A stretch of DNA of 64,000 nt from Chionoecetes opilio (lineage: Eukaryota > Arthropoda > Malacostraca > Decapoda > Majidae). Under the pieces are notes generated by a model that was given only the letters and a program-made list of their open reading frames with translations, was not told the origin of the DNA and did not search any database. Every line of letters begins with the position of its first letter. Positions within the stretch are counted from its first letter, which is position 1. Positions 36,401 through 47,945 of this stretch are shown in pieces. The stretch spans positions 313,501 through 377,500 of the forward strand of contig JACEEZ010002771.1 of assembly GCA_016584305.1 (NCBI GenBank), given 5' to 3'. Position numbers and translations under genes: made by a program.

Positions 36401-39400
36401 GAGATCTGAGGCACTATTGGAAGGTGTCACAGCAACAACCTGAAAAACATGATAGCCGTGGATAAGACGGCAACGGAAATGAGAACATAAGAAACATAAG
36501 AAAATAAGGAAGCTACAAGAGACCGTGAGACCTACACGTGGTAGTTCCTGTTACTTAACACTACCTACATCCACCTTTCATTCCCATCCATGAATTTATC
36601 CAGCCTCCCTTTAAAGCTCTCTAATGACTCCGCACTAACTACCTGTCTACTGAGTCTCGAGAACGATGACAAACAGTGGTATTAAGAGCATAAGGTAGTG
36701 AGACAGTAATACACTACGCTTCTTCTAAATTTCAGCTGTATTTTTATCATAGTTAACCATATTATCAGGTAAACATAGGCATAATTTTAAGCATGAGACC
36801 TTAAGATAACATGGACTTTTTGCCTTGTTAAAAAAAATAGACTATAGTTCAAAGTTCTCCCCAGTATCATAAAAAATCCCGAGCACCACCTTGATGACTC
36901 ACCTGTTGACAGTGGTGGTCGGCGCGCCTCACACATTCTGCCACAGTGTTGAGAGAGGACTGAGTGGTGAAGACGTGACGGGAAAACATGGAAGCAAAGT
37001 TATTGACTTCCCCGTGTCCCCACACCACAAAGGCTGCCAGGGTAAAATACTCCATTATTATCATTATAATGACTAATATCTCTATCAATGCTGTCATGTT
37101 CTATATTATCATCATTATTATCTCTATGGCCATCCTAGTAATTCTTTTTCCTTCACAATTGCCTTATTTCGGCCACCGTACTGCTATGGCTATTTTCACT
37201 ATTACCAAAATATCATCATATTTATGTTATACAACATTTTCTATTCCTGTTTCCTTCTAAGATGGACGTTATATTATAAGGAAGAGGCAGGTTGCATTGA
37301 AACTACATATTGTCATTATTCTTGCCTCACCTAAATCATTGTCATATTTATCACCAATACTGTAATTTTAATTTTATCACTGCATTTGTGTGCATTACCT
37401 GAGGTGCAACTGGGATTGTTTGGGAAAGCCTTAGTGAACTCTCTGGCAGTCTCCAGGAGATTGTGAAAGAAGATGGAGCAGAGCTGTCGCACGTACAGCA
37501 CTGTCTTGCCCTCCAGGCGTAGACGCTTGAGTCCGGCCTTGAGGATGGCGCCCCGGTGGCCCAGGAACAACTCACAGGCCTGGCGAGAGGACCATCAAGG
37601 GATAACAACAAGACACACAGCCAGTTTGTCTCATCTAAAGGCTCACAATCGTACTATAATAGAGTATTCAAATGGTATACATCACCCATACACAGGGATA
37701 TTACACCATCCTGGTAGCTGAAAGATCTGCACAAATAATTCACCGCTTGCTTCATGTCACCCATCATTCACCCAACACTCAAAAAGGTGTAAGTCAGCAA
37801 CACACACATCGTTTTCAGTTATTTGAGTACTAAAAAGTGGGGACAAAACAAGATATATCCAGCACAGTCTTCAACTCTATCATCACCACAGCAATATCAA
37901 ATAAAGTAAACCCAGCACAAGGGGTTTTCTAGAATTGCCAAGATAGGTTAATAGTACAGCACAGAGCCTCTGAGGATATTCTCAACCTCACAATGTTTTC
38001 TTAGAGTTATCTGTGCACCAATGGATCCTGCTACGGCCAATGACCAAATAGCCATGGATTGATTCACCTTACTCCAATCACTTTATCATATCATGGTAAG
38101 GATTAACCCCTTCAGGCCCAGAACGAAATTTCCATTGTAATTTAGGTACCAATAGACGATTTTAATGAATATAAGCAATGTTTTATAGATATGACCTGTT
38201 TAGTATCCTTCCACTAACAACATAATTTGGTATATTTAGTTACTTTTCGTAATTTTAAGGCTAACAACAGACAATTTTATATAGCAAAGGAAAGATCTGG
38301 GTGCGAAGGGATTAAACCTACCTCACTGGACTTATTGAGGTGGACAAGGAGGGTGGTGGCACGCCGGGCTGCACGGGGGCCTCCCTGAAGACTCTTGTCC
38401 GGAGTCACTCGTAGTTCAGCTTGAAGCACCTCCACCAGACTCTTGACTCGGCTCTCAAGGGCACGTCTGGTGGTGACGAGAAACAACATGCAAGTTAATA
38501 ATCACTGCAAGTACACCGTGGAATATTACTTGTTTTGTGTGAAGAAAGAGGAAGGGGAAGACCTGGAAAGGGATGGAGAGATAGGGTCAAGGAGGCATTG
38601 AGTTACAGGGACCTAAGAATACAAAAAAGAGTATGAAAGGTATGTATGGGACAGAGGGAGTTGGTGTGATGTGGTTTATATGAGCCTAACACACCGCTGA
38701 GATCTGACACTTTAACCCCTTGAGACCCAGATCTTTCCTTTGCTATATAAAAAATTGTATGATGTTAGCCATAAAATTACGAAAAGTAACTTAATATACC
38801 AAATTAGTTAGTCGACAAGGATACTAAACAGGCCATATCTATAAAATATTGCTTATATTGACTGAAAATCGTCTAATGGTACCCAAATTACAATGGAAAT
38901 TATGTTCTGGGTCTCAAGGGGTTAAGCAGTATGAAGTGGCTGGGGTAAACCGCTGGCAATAACAAGGTTACTACATTAAAGCCTCACCTCATTTCACTAT
39001 AAGCCGGTGTCTTGGGTGACATGTCAAAATACTCTCTTCCACTGTCCACCAGCGCCACCGCATCCTCAAAGTTACGCTGGGCAATGGCTTGGTCCAGCTC
39101 CTCCGGCAGCTCCAACACCCACTCGGGCGGGCCGAGGGAGGGCGGCTGGGCCTCCATGAAGGGATTCAGGCTGTCGTCATCTTCCCCAAATGCTGAAAAG
39201 ATCATTACTTGTTGTGCCTTTCAATTTAATGACATGAAGATAAAGGAGCTTGAATTTTTTTCTCCATTATTATTAATTTCCCTCAGCCTCCCTCATTTCC
39301 TAATTTCTTCCCGAGTTGAACCTCACACCCACTGAAGGAAATCAGACACGACACTTACGGTTGTTACTGTTACTGTCCAGGGAATCTTCCTTGCTGAGAG

Positions 39401-40159
39401 AGAGCTGTCGTTCCTTCTGGTGTTGCTGTTGTGCACGCTCAACATTCTGCTTGTCTACGGTCACCTTGTTGGCCTTGGTGCGCTCTATCTCATCCAGCCA
39501 GTCTTGCTGCAGAGCCAACAGTTACAAGTCAGGAAAATGTTTGTTTTGTGGAGGATCAGTTATGAGGGAATAATGTACTCATCATGGTGGCTGAACCTGA
39601 CAACAACGGACCCAAGAGCCTGCCGCTGCCAAGGATGCCAAGGAGATCTCTGGTTCCTGTTCCCTCACTCCCCCCCCCCCCCCCACACAAGCTGATTTTT
39701 GAACTCTTAAAAAAAAAATGTATTCTTCTAATTTCTGCTCTGAGACACATACCGCTTATCACCTGGTTTTTTTTTAGGAATGAGGCTACAAGTCTCGTGA
39801 TGTGACCAATAATAGTGAAGGACTGACTCTGCACACAGTAACCTGTATAGAGTAACATCCACTGCACTGCACTGTATAACAGTGCATCCAGCCCTTGGTC
39901 ACCTTGGACTTGGCGGTGGGGGCCATGAAGACTCGGGTGTCCGGGAAGATGAGCACCTTGAAGGCATTCTTGGTGTTGCCTCGATCCTTGATGTTGACGG
40001 GCAGCACCTGGTCCAGCGGGTACAGCACCTCAAACTTGTAGCGCACGGGCCCACGTCTGAGGCAGCCAGGCAGGGGACAGGTTTATGTATAGCCAATGTT
40101 TTTTTTCATTTGCATGAATTTTTTTTTTTTACAATTACAAAATCCTCTGCAATATTTGC

Positions 40160-40222
<63 letters not shown>

Positions 40223-43200
40223 TCCTTTTGGCCACATTCATTCTCTTAACACATTTTTTTTTCACCCATGTTATTCACATATTTTTTATTCCTTTCCACA
40301 ATACATACATACTTGTACCTGTATACCTGCACATAGGTATAGACGTCAATACACCCATACTATCACATACACAGGTCCACACACACACAAAAAGGTTATC
40401 AACATTACTTGAAATTAAACCAAATTAGAAACTGACATAAATTCATGAATATTAAAAAAAAAAACATCATCCCTCTACGGGTATACAATGCACTCTGTCA
40501 TCTCACACAAGCACCCAGCAGCCCTGTATGCCCCCCTGCCACACACACACCTGTCGCTGTCATCTCACACAAGCACCCAGCAGCCCTGTATGCCCCCCTG
40601 CCACACACACACCTGTCGCTGTCATCTCACACAAGCACCCAGCAGCCCTGTATGCCCCCCTGCCACACACACACCTGTCGCTGTTATCTCACACAAGCAT
40701 CCAGCAGCCCTGTATGCCCCCCTGCCACACACACACCTGTCGCTGTCATCTCACACAAGCATCCAGCAGCCCTGTATGCCCCCCTGCCACACACACACCT
40801 GTCGCTGTCATCTCACACAAGCATCCAGCAGCCCTGTATGCTCCCCTGCCACACACACACCTGTCGCTGAGCCATGAGGCAATCATGAGGGAGTCGTTGA
40901 GGAGGTAGGCGTGGATTCGCTGCAGGGCCGTGTAGTCGTCTTGGTTCAGCTCCACCAGGTCCCCGTCAAACACCAGGCAGCGGTCCTCCACCTCCATCAC
41001 GTGCTGCGGGAAGGCGGTGCAGGTGAAGGCAGGGAGGTGGTAGGAGTCCTTTATCACTCCTGCTCGAGTGCACACACCAAATAACTCAGATCTTTTTAAG
41101 GTTTCACAGTTGTTCATTAAGATCTGTAGACCCTGCTATGGTTTTATGGGATGTTTGTATGTGTTTGAGCTGATCCTTTCAAGTGACATCATTTTAGTTT
41201 TAGAAGAAGACTATAAATCTAGCTATAGTCCATCAGAGATAGTAGCACCTCCACCCCTGAGACCAGGATTATGACCTAGGCAGTGATAAGTATAAGCCCA
41301 TCACTGATCTCACCACTCCTAACCTCTCTCTGGACGCTGCACTTCGGTCTTGTTACTTCCCTTGATGGAAAGTACAAAAACCCTCTAGAAAGGCCTGAAT
41401 TAGGCCTCATTTCAAAGGCCTAAGGAGGCCTTTGAAATGTCATGATGTGGTATTTATATGTATTGACTTTTACCCTGAATAAAACTTGCATAGATTATAT
41501 AGATATGAAATACGAGATTCTAAACAAAGAATGAATGGGAAGATCTAACAAGTGCCAGAATTAATCCATCAATACTGTTTCCAGATTTCATAACAAATAT
41601 AGTGCGCCCTGTACTACAATGAATTGATGTAAACATTTACAATTCTAAGAATAAACCTTGAAAAATCATTCATGACGTAATTAGTGATAAAATTTTCTCA
41701 TAAGATTTAGCGATTATAATTACCTCAACTATTGGTAACTTACTACAAACAAAGTAGACTAGCTTTTCTATGATAAATGTAAACATTTGGCATTAAGACA
41801 ACCATGAATGTAAGCAATCTATTGTAAAAACTGATGTTCATATAGCTGATCTATTAATACAATGCAAAGCATGATAAGCATCAATGTTATTGTTATTGGT
41901 ACATTAACTGTCGCATTTATGATAGTCTAATTACATGTGTAATGCTCTACATAAATGTTATGCATCTTGATCACATCAATACACCAATACACTGGCATAC
42001 ATACATATAAATGCGCAGGTTAATTCACTTGAAGGAAATACCTTATTCTTCATTGTGAATGAGCACAAAAAGAAGAAACGTTCATAAAACCTGATTCAAT
42101 AAAATCTGCACAAATCCTTCTTTGTATCTCTTGTATCCCCAATTCAGCAAGAATACACTTTATAGAACTAAAATCACATGACATGATATGTGGTAAGACT
42201 CACAAAAATGCGAGTAAAATGGATATGAGGCTCTCATACATATTTCAAGATATTCTTAGGTTCACATTTTGAAATGAAATACAGTCTCAACAGCTGATGA
42301 TATGTTCCTAAGAAAAGCACAGTGGGTGCTAAAACAAAATTTGTAAAGGGATAACAAAGTTAAGGAAAAATTGACCAAAGCTAAAAGAAAAATCATGCCA
42401 TGAATGCCTCCCCTCTTTGGCCTACCTATTCTTTTTGCACGAGTCAATGCACCGACTTCCATTAAGAATGGTTCCCAATGGCCAATCTTGGCATCGGCCC
42501 CTAGCCTTCACATGCCAAGGGTGGAGAAAACAGAACACCCAGCAACAGCAATAAGCCACTGAATGATGAAGCTCAAAACTTATGAGGAACGCTACTTTCC
42601 CTTCCTGGAGCTGCAAACATGCCACCAGATTTGAATTAATTTCATGCTTTTACTTCTCACTTACTTACTTAAGAATAGTTGAGTATTTTAAACACCAAAG
42701 TCATGAATACCAGAGTCCCATTGTATGGCTGAATTCATGTGTTTTCATATCCACTTCACATGGCATTGGACAAGGTTCCCCATGATCTTATTTTCCCCAT
42801 TCAAAGTTAACCCACCAATTGCTGTTCTTTCAAAAATGTAACCTGTGGCTAATGGAGAATTACTAAACACAAAACATTTGGTGATTCATGAGAATCAAAT
42901 GTCTTTGAAATGACATTACAATAATTTGATAAGCAAATCAAAATGAAACCCTAAATAACCATACTATATATTTTGCTTGTAGGTAGGTTGATGACTCCCT
43001 CTTATAGCATGAGATCTTACCGAGCAACCCTCAATTTTTTCTAGCAATCCAGTTAACTTTTTTCTATTTTCCCGGTTCTGCATTTTCTTCAACTCTTGTG
43101 GGTTGACTTCAATCATCTCCTGTGCAGCACAACCCGGTCCTCGCTCTCCTGAAGGAATACATCGTTATCAGGCACAGACCTCTTCAATACTCACAAATCA

Positions 43201-46012
43201 GGCTAACTGACTACACCTTTTCACTCTCAAATTAAAACAACTGACCTTCAAATTAAAACAAGTGAATCTCAAATTAAAACAACTGAAGTTTAAATTAAAA
43301 CAACTGAAGTTTAAATTAAAACAACTGAAGTTTATATTAAAACAACTGAAGTTTAAATTAAAACAACTGAAGTTTAAATTAAAACAACTGAAGTTTAAAT
43401 TAAAACAACTGAAGTTTAAATTAAAACAACTGAAGTTTAAATTAAAACAACTGAAGTTTAAATTAAAACAACTGAAGTTTAAATTAAAACAACTGAAGTT
43501 TATATTAAAACAACTGAAGTTTAAATTAAAATAACTGAAGTTCAAATTAAAATAATTGAATTTCAAATTAAAAGAAAAAATTAATCTATTATATTTTGAA
43601 ATTCATTTGCTTTATTTTGAAGTTCTGTTGTTCTAATTTGAGAGTGAAAAGGTGTATTATGAAAACCCCCAGAAAAGTAACATATTTCTTCCTGCAAACT
43701 TTCTTATCTTTACCAGAGTGCTGCCAGCAAAGGGAAGAGAGGGAAAAAAATATTTATGAAAAGATATACCATTCTTTTAAATATTTTTACACAGCATACT
43801 ACATAGATAAAGCAACACAGGATGAAGTAACGTATAGCTATTCCGTGTATGTTAGTACACATACTGTAGTTATACAAAAGAAAACATACGGTACATTTTT
43901 GGCACTCAAAAAATGTTGGCACTTAATATTTGGGCACTCTAAAAAAAATTGGTACTCAATTTTTTTTGGCACTCAAAATTTTTGGCACAAATTTTTGGCA
44001 CTCATAAATGTTTGGCACCCAAAATTTTTTGGCACTCAACATTTTTTGACACAAAAAACTTTGGCACTAAAAAAAAAATTGGCACTCAATTTTTTTTGCC
44101 ACTCAACATTTTTTGGCACTCAAAATTGATTTAATTTAAACTTCAGTTGTTTTAATTTGAGATTCACTTGTTTTAATTTGAAGTTCAGTTGTCTTAATTT
44201 GAGAGTGAAAAGGTGTAAATTATGAGCCTTTGACTCATTCCATGTCCCCATGTCACACTCACATAACGTAGCGTTGGTGTTCAAAAACCATCACAAAAAC
44301 CATCTTTAACTTCTCTTTTATATGTACCCTTGCCATAATTATTGTCATAGATTGTAGCCATATTCATCATCATCAACAACAGTAATGTCATCTGTTACAG
44401 TAGACAATAAAATCTCAATGCAAAAAGATCAAAAGATTGAATACATTATAATGTAGTGAGCTGCATGCACACCACACATTCTCCTAACATTTGAGCTTGC
44501 AGCGACAACTATGTGTGTAAACACATATATCCTGATTCAATGTTCATAGTAAGAATGACTTCAGGCAACCCACCCGTGATGGAGAGCTCAAGCACGGAGG
44601 TGAGGAGAGACTTCTGCTCCGTGATGAGGTGGGACAGCTGGTACATCTCACTCTCCAGGTCTGGGGGTGATGGGATCGTGTCAAACCACCGTTAAACTGT
44701 CATATCTTTATGCAATATTTTAATTTTAATGTATCTCTTAGTCAATTAAAGCTAGTTACTGTTTTAACCTAGTCTCTCATCACTTGAATTTTTTTGTGAT
44801 GAATGCAAAAAGCCTAAAATAATATTCATGTTTCAAAAAGTCCATTCCTCTTTCATTGAATGAAGTCAGCACAAAATATTTATATAATTTTGCTTTTTGT
44901 ATGAACCAGCGACAATAGTATGAGAACTGAAGCAAACTACAGGCTGATGTAGATAACAGAGATATGTGAATGCTGAAAACTCCTGAATTCTTGCTGCTCA
45001 ACTAAAAAAAAAAAAGGGGGAAAAAAAGGCTAAAAAGGCAGGAGGAAAGCCACAAGAGTAGTGTCTGTAATCACACATGATGACATGACTGCCTTGAAAT
45101 TAGTTTATGTGCTTTAGAAACAATACTGAGATTGGTCGGTAAGTCTACCCAATAACTTGCAGCTTCCCATTCCCATCACCTTAAGGAGTCTCTGCTGATA
45201 CAGAACAGTACTACTAATGAATAACAGACTGACAGGACTTACATGATATTTCCTTAGCAGTGTCTATGAACTGCATGTAGTTCATGTAAACATTTCGTTT
45301 GAGCTGTGCGTTGGTATCCTCGGCCAAGTGCTGGATCCTCTGTCGCTGCTGCCGCAACTCATGGTCCCCCACGCTGCTCTGACTGAGGCCCAGCACATCT
45401 GTGGAGGCACCACCACACTCACCCTCAAGCCAGGCAAATCTCATCTCTCTCCCATTCTATAATTACGTTTTAGAGGTATATGAAGGAATCTGTGAAAGTC
45501 TGGAGAAAATAAAACCACTAATAAGGGCGGGAAAGGACTCTATAATTTTATCCAGTAATGGTGCTGTAGGTAGGGTTACAGGGAGTTTCGTACACAAGCT
45601 GTTTCGTACCCAGGTTTTGTTAGTTGTTTCGTACACTGATTTTGGGTGTTTTCGTACATACCTGATGTCGTTTCGTAACTCTAGTACTAGTCAAGTTCAA
45701 CTCTGAGCTGAGTGTACGAAACGACTATGGTTTCTTATAGACTACGAAACAACTTTTTGGTGTACGAATCTATTGGTGTACGAAACTACTTGTGTACGAA
45801 CTGACTGCATCCTGTAGGTAGTGGGCGGAACCGTCGAAAAGCCTGGCCTTCTCTCCCTCCCCTGGCATCCTGCACGCCCACAACACATTGACACCCCAAG
45901 AGTAACGCCTCTACACCATGCATCACACCCACGCCGCCACCTTCACACTACACTCACATTTCTCCGCGTTGTAATCCTCGGCTGTCAGTTTTTTCACCAG
46001 CAAGTCTGCCAT
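33499..46012 (-). CDS. EXOC8: Exocyst complex component 8 (Exo84)
   Basis: Fourteen minus-strand exons join in phase: 45958-46012, 45243-45398, 44574-44660, 43021-43148, 40861-41003, 39903-40056, 39359-39506, 38988-39192, 38322-38466, 37399-37579, 36903-37033, 36065-36290, 34113-34303, 33499-33699. They give 716 residues, close to the roughly 725 of human EXOC8. The N-terminus (about 25-100) is helical and carries the family signature LKRNVYMNY..FIDTAKEIS, then YLESEMYQLSHLITEQKS. A PH domain spans about 143-265 (DRCLVFDGDLVEL, ending DWLDEIERTKANK); in this family it binds Ral GTPase and phosphoinositide. The C-terminal helical Exo84 domain covers about 310-650. The protein is a subunit of the octameric exocyst that tethers secretory vesicles to the plasma membrane. 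The start codon AAACATGG lies just downstream of a CRE-like palindrome. Introns carry a CR1-like LINE, two TTAA MITEs, a TA-flanked element and a donor-bearing minisatellite. I see no damage to the reading frame. Confidence 0.97.
34658..35842 (+). mobile_element. 5'-truncated CR1-like LINE inside an EXOC8 intron
   Basis: From about 34700 the plus strand shows a decayed RT (AFDQSNRRLLNK, then a damaged active-site region). An intact 241-codon ORF follows at 35043-35768 with LALVRPHLDYAVQFWSPYYR, ERRRVRGDLIEVFKWIKG and FRKEIGKNWFTNRVVNEWN, the conserved C-terminal part of CR1-type ORF2. It ends in the TTATTTTCTTATGTTCTTA tail. TAAATAT flanks it at 34651-34657 and 35843-35849. It is antisense to EXOC8 and inserted in an older repeat (34577-34657 continuing at 35843). 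Confidence 0.88.
35980..36057 (+). mobile_element. SINE 3' fragment
   Basis: TATGGAGACAAGACCACAGG and the following CAGGCCCTGTATGC..AACTAGGTAAATA match the 3' part of the tRNA-Val-derived SINE at 47946-48245. It ends 8 bp from EXOC8 exon 12. Confidence 0.6.
36484..36660 (-). mobile_element. CR1-like LINE 3' end fragment
   Basis: GAACATAAGAAACATAAGAA, GGAAGCTACAAGAG and the reverse complement of the last LINE codons, as in the 19602 and 20458 copies. It lies in an EXOC8 intron. Confidence 0.75.
38103..38315 (-). mobile_element. TTAA-bounded piggyBac-type MITE, copy E
   Basis: Starts TTAACCCCTTCAGGCCCAGA and ends GGTGCGAAGGGATTAA, reverse orientation. Its edge is at intron position +7 from the donor of EXOC8 exon 9 (exon edge 38322), so only GTAGGT separates exon and element. 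Confidence 0.85.
38712..38925 (+). mobile_element. TTAA-bounded piggyBac-type MITE, copy F
   Basis: Starts TTAACCCCTTGAGACCCAGA and ends GGGTCTCAAGGGGTTAA. It lies in the same EXOC8 intron (38467-38987) as nothing else identified, 63 bp from exon 8. Confidence 0.85.
40163..40218. repeat. (CA)n microsatellite
   Basis: About 27 uninterrupted CA units in EXOC8 intron 5. Confidence 0.95.
40494..40868. repeat. 62-bp minisatellite repeating the EXOC8 exon-5 donor site
   Basis: Six units. Each contains, on the minus strand, CAGCGACAG|GTGTGTGTG, the same bases that end exon 5 and open intron 5 at 40861/40860. Copies of the donor lie at 40551, 40613, 40675, 40737 and 40799. The units differ by only one or two bases. 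Confidence 0.93.
41004..43020. other. EXOC8 intron 4, AT-rich, no gene seen
   Basis: About 2 kb without a recognisable repeat family or ORF. One hairpin is present at 41408-41439: CATTTCAAAGGCCT, spacer AAGG, AGGCCTTTGAAATG. Confidence 0.5.
43214..44215. mobile_element. TA-flanked inverted-repeat element in EXOC8 intron 3
   Basis: The left end CACCTTTTCACTCTCAAATT is mirrored at the right end (AATTTGAGAGTGAAAAGGTG), with TA on both sides, as in Tc1/mariner-type insertions. Another inverted end occurs internally at about 43640-43655. The interior has a 21-bp array and a GGCACTCAA array (43897-44126). No transposase ORF. Confidence 0.7.
43264..43565. repeat. 21-bp tandem repeat, about 13 copies
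   Basis: The unit ACAACTGAAGTTTAAATTAA(A) repeats with few changes; period 21 gives seven-residue spurious repeats on both strands. Confidence 0.9.
45574..45811. mobile_element. 238-bp MITE of repeated GTTTCGTAC motifs in EXOC8 intron 1
   Basis: Flanked by an identical 10-bp direct repeat CTGTAGGTAG (45564-45573 and 45812-45821). The left half has several GTTTCGTAC copies and the right half several GTACGAAAC copies, so the element is an inverted array. Ends are roughly inverted (GTTTCGTACACAAG / CTTGTGTACGAAC). No ORF. The target duplication of 8-10 bp would fit hAT or Mutator-like elements. Confidence 0.75.
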
Positions 46013-46024
46013 GTTTGTTTACAA

Positions 46025-46032
46025 TGACGTCA
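46025..46032. promoter_or_regulatory. CRE-like palindrome at the EXOC8 5' end
   Basis: TGACGTCA is a perfect CREB/ATF consensus 12 bp upstream of the EXOC8 ATG on the minus strand. It lies in a GC-richer stretch (CCGGCCTGG follows). It could be a proximal promoter element or part of the 5' UTR; the transcription start is unknown. Confidence 0.45.
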
Positions 46033-46120
46033 CCGGCCTGGTCTTGGTCTTGGGGAGTGAAAATCAGAGAAAATACGAGCAATTTTTTTTTTTAACAGGT
46101 TTTTTTTTGGGTACGGGCCT

Positions 46121-46550
46121 ACACACACACACTTTTTTTTTTTTGGAACACATATACACACTTTTAGCACACTTTTTTTTTTTTGAACACACACACACAC
46201 TTTTAGCACACACTTTTTTTGGGGGGGAACACACACACACACTTTTACCTACCTAGCACACACTTTTTTTTTTTTGAACACACACACACACTTTTAGTAC
46301 ACTTCTTTTTTTTGGAACACACACACACTTTTAGCACAAACTTTTTTTTTTTTTTGAACACACACTTTTAGCACACTTTTTTTTTTTTGAACACACACAC
46401 ACACACACTTTTAGCACACTTTTTGTTTTGTTACACACACACACACTTTTAGCACACACTTTTTTTTTTTTTGGAACACACATGCACACTTTAAGCACAC
46501 TTTTTTTTTTTTTTTGGAACACACACACACACTTTGAACACTTTTTTTTT
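46121..46550. repeat. Compound (CA)n-TTTTAGCACAC-(T)n repeat
   Basis: Eight or nine units of about 45-60 bp, each with a CA run, then TTTTAGCACAC, a T run, and GAACAC. It lies directly upstream of EXOC8. Confidence 0.85.
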
Positions 46551-46559
46551 TCTTTCTAT

Positions 46560-47912
46560 ACATACACGTCCACAAAAAGAAAACTGAAGAGGCTAAAGGG
46601 GTGTCGTCGGGAAGGCATTAATCCGTAACTTCACTCCTTTTATAATTTTTCAGTTCTTTTCCTTCCATACTTTTCGCACTGTAGTATCACATGTCCTATT
46701 GTCTCATTCACTTCTCTATCTCACAGCACATCCTACATATTTAACTGCTAACTCCCTTCATTTGCCCATCTGCTGTTCACCTCAAGGGATTCTGCTGTGT
46801 TTATTCCGCCGACTCTGATCATAAAAATATATTCTGCTCCATAATATAGGCTATTACTCCAGCAAGCTTTTTCTCCCGTATACAGGTCTTGTGGTGTCCT
46901 TTCACGCTATAGCACCCGTTCACCTCGCAGATAATAGGCACGAGATGAAAGTCGTGGATCTGTGACCTCGATATCCCGACAGGAACTGAGGGTGGCAATC
47001 CTTCACTCCTGAGTAGGCTAAGTGTGTGTGTAATATTGTCATGAAAGATCAGAATTTGTCCACACTCAACACTCCGAAGGTACAAATAATAAGTGTTAGG
47101 TATAATATTTTCCCCAAGTAATATGCTTTCTAGATAAATTTCGCGTTTCCTGCAGCCACACTTATGATGGGATTGGTACTTTTGATACTAAATAAAACCT
47201 TTTTCTAGAGCAATGGTCTTGATACATGCACTGGAAGGATGCAATGGAGGGAGGGAGGGAGAACAGCGGTGGCTTTATTGAATCATACAGAGTGCATCAA
47301 GACAGGCTACACACACTCCCCGAATCCACACAAATTTGTAGCCTTCCACATTATCGTTATTCAACCCTTAATTGATTAAAGTCAAGGAACATCTTTCTTC
47401 TTTCTCTACTCCATAAATTAAACACACTAAAACAAAACATCTCAAAATCATTATATGTACACATTTAGGCCTCATTAAACAGAAAAATAGAATAGAAACC
47501 TACTCACAGCTTCACTACAACACTATTCCTTCAGTTCAATTAAGTAGTGTTATGCATTAAAATTCCTTGCTTCCCTTCTCTTTCCTGCAACTAAAAATGT
47601 TCATCAGAAAAAAGCATCCTTGTTTTCAGTCTTGGGAACACTTTCATCACATTTCACTCCGTAACACCGGTATAAACACACTCCTTTACAAATATCATCT
47701 TCCTCTCTGTTTGCCTTTATTCTTCTCCTCCAACACCTCTCCTTTCCTTTCATTTTATCTCCTGTCTTCCTTTATCACGCCTTCCTTTTTCTCTTCTTCT
47801 CTTCCACTCACAACACTGTCCTTTCTGCTGCCTTCCACTCAGCGCTGATTATACTCGTGCCATCTCAGTGACGCGCCAGAATACATACGTTAGTCCTCAT
47901 TTCATGTAGCTG

Positions 47913-47944
<32 letters not shown>

Positions 47945-47945
47945 G
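46560..47945. other. EXOC8-homeobox intergenic, left part
   Basis: No gene is seen. A block at about 47060-47212 recurs at about 48449-48597. A (CA)n run ends the stretch near 47925-47944. Confidence 0.5.
47060..47212 (+). repeat. Dispersed ~150-bp repeat, copy 1
   Basis: Shares CACTCAACA, CCGAAGGTACAAA, AGATAAATTTCGCGTTTCCT and ACACTTATGAT with 48449-48597, in the same order and orientation, with indels. Family unknown. Confidence 0.7.

Noticed and set aside
40445..40908. His/Pro/Cys-rich ORFs in three plus-strand frames
   Set aside because: They cross the 62-bp minisatellite, which is antisense to EXOC8 exon 5 and its intron.
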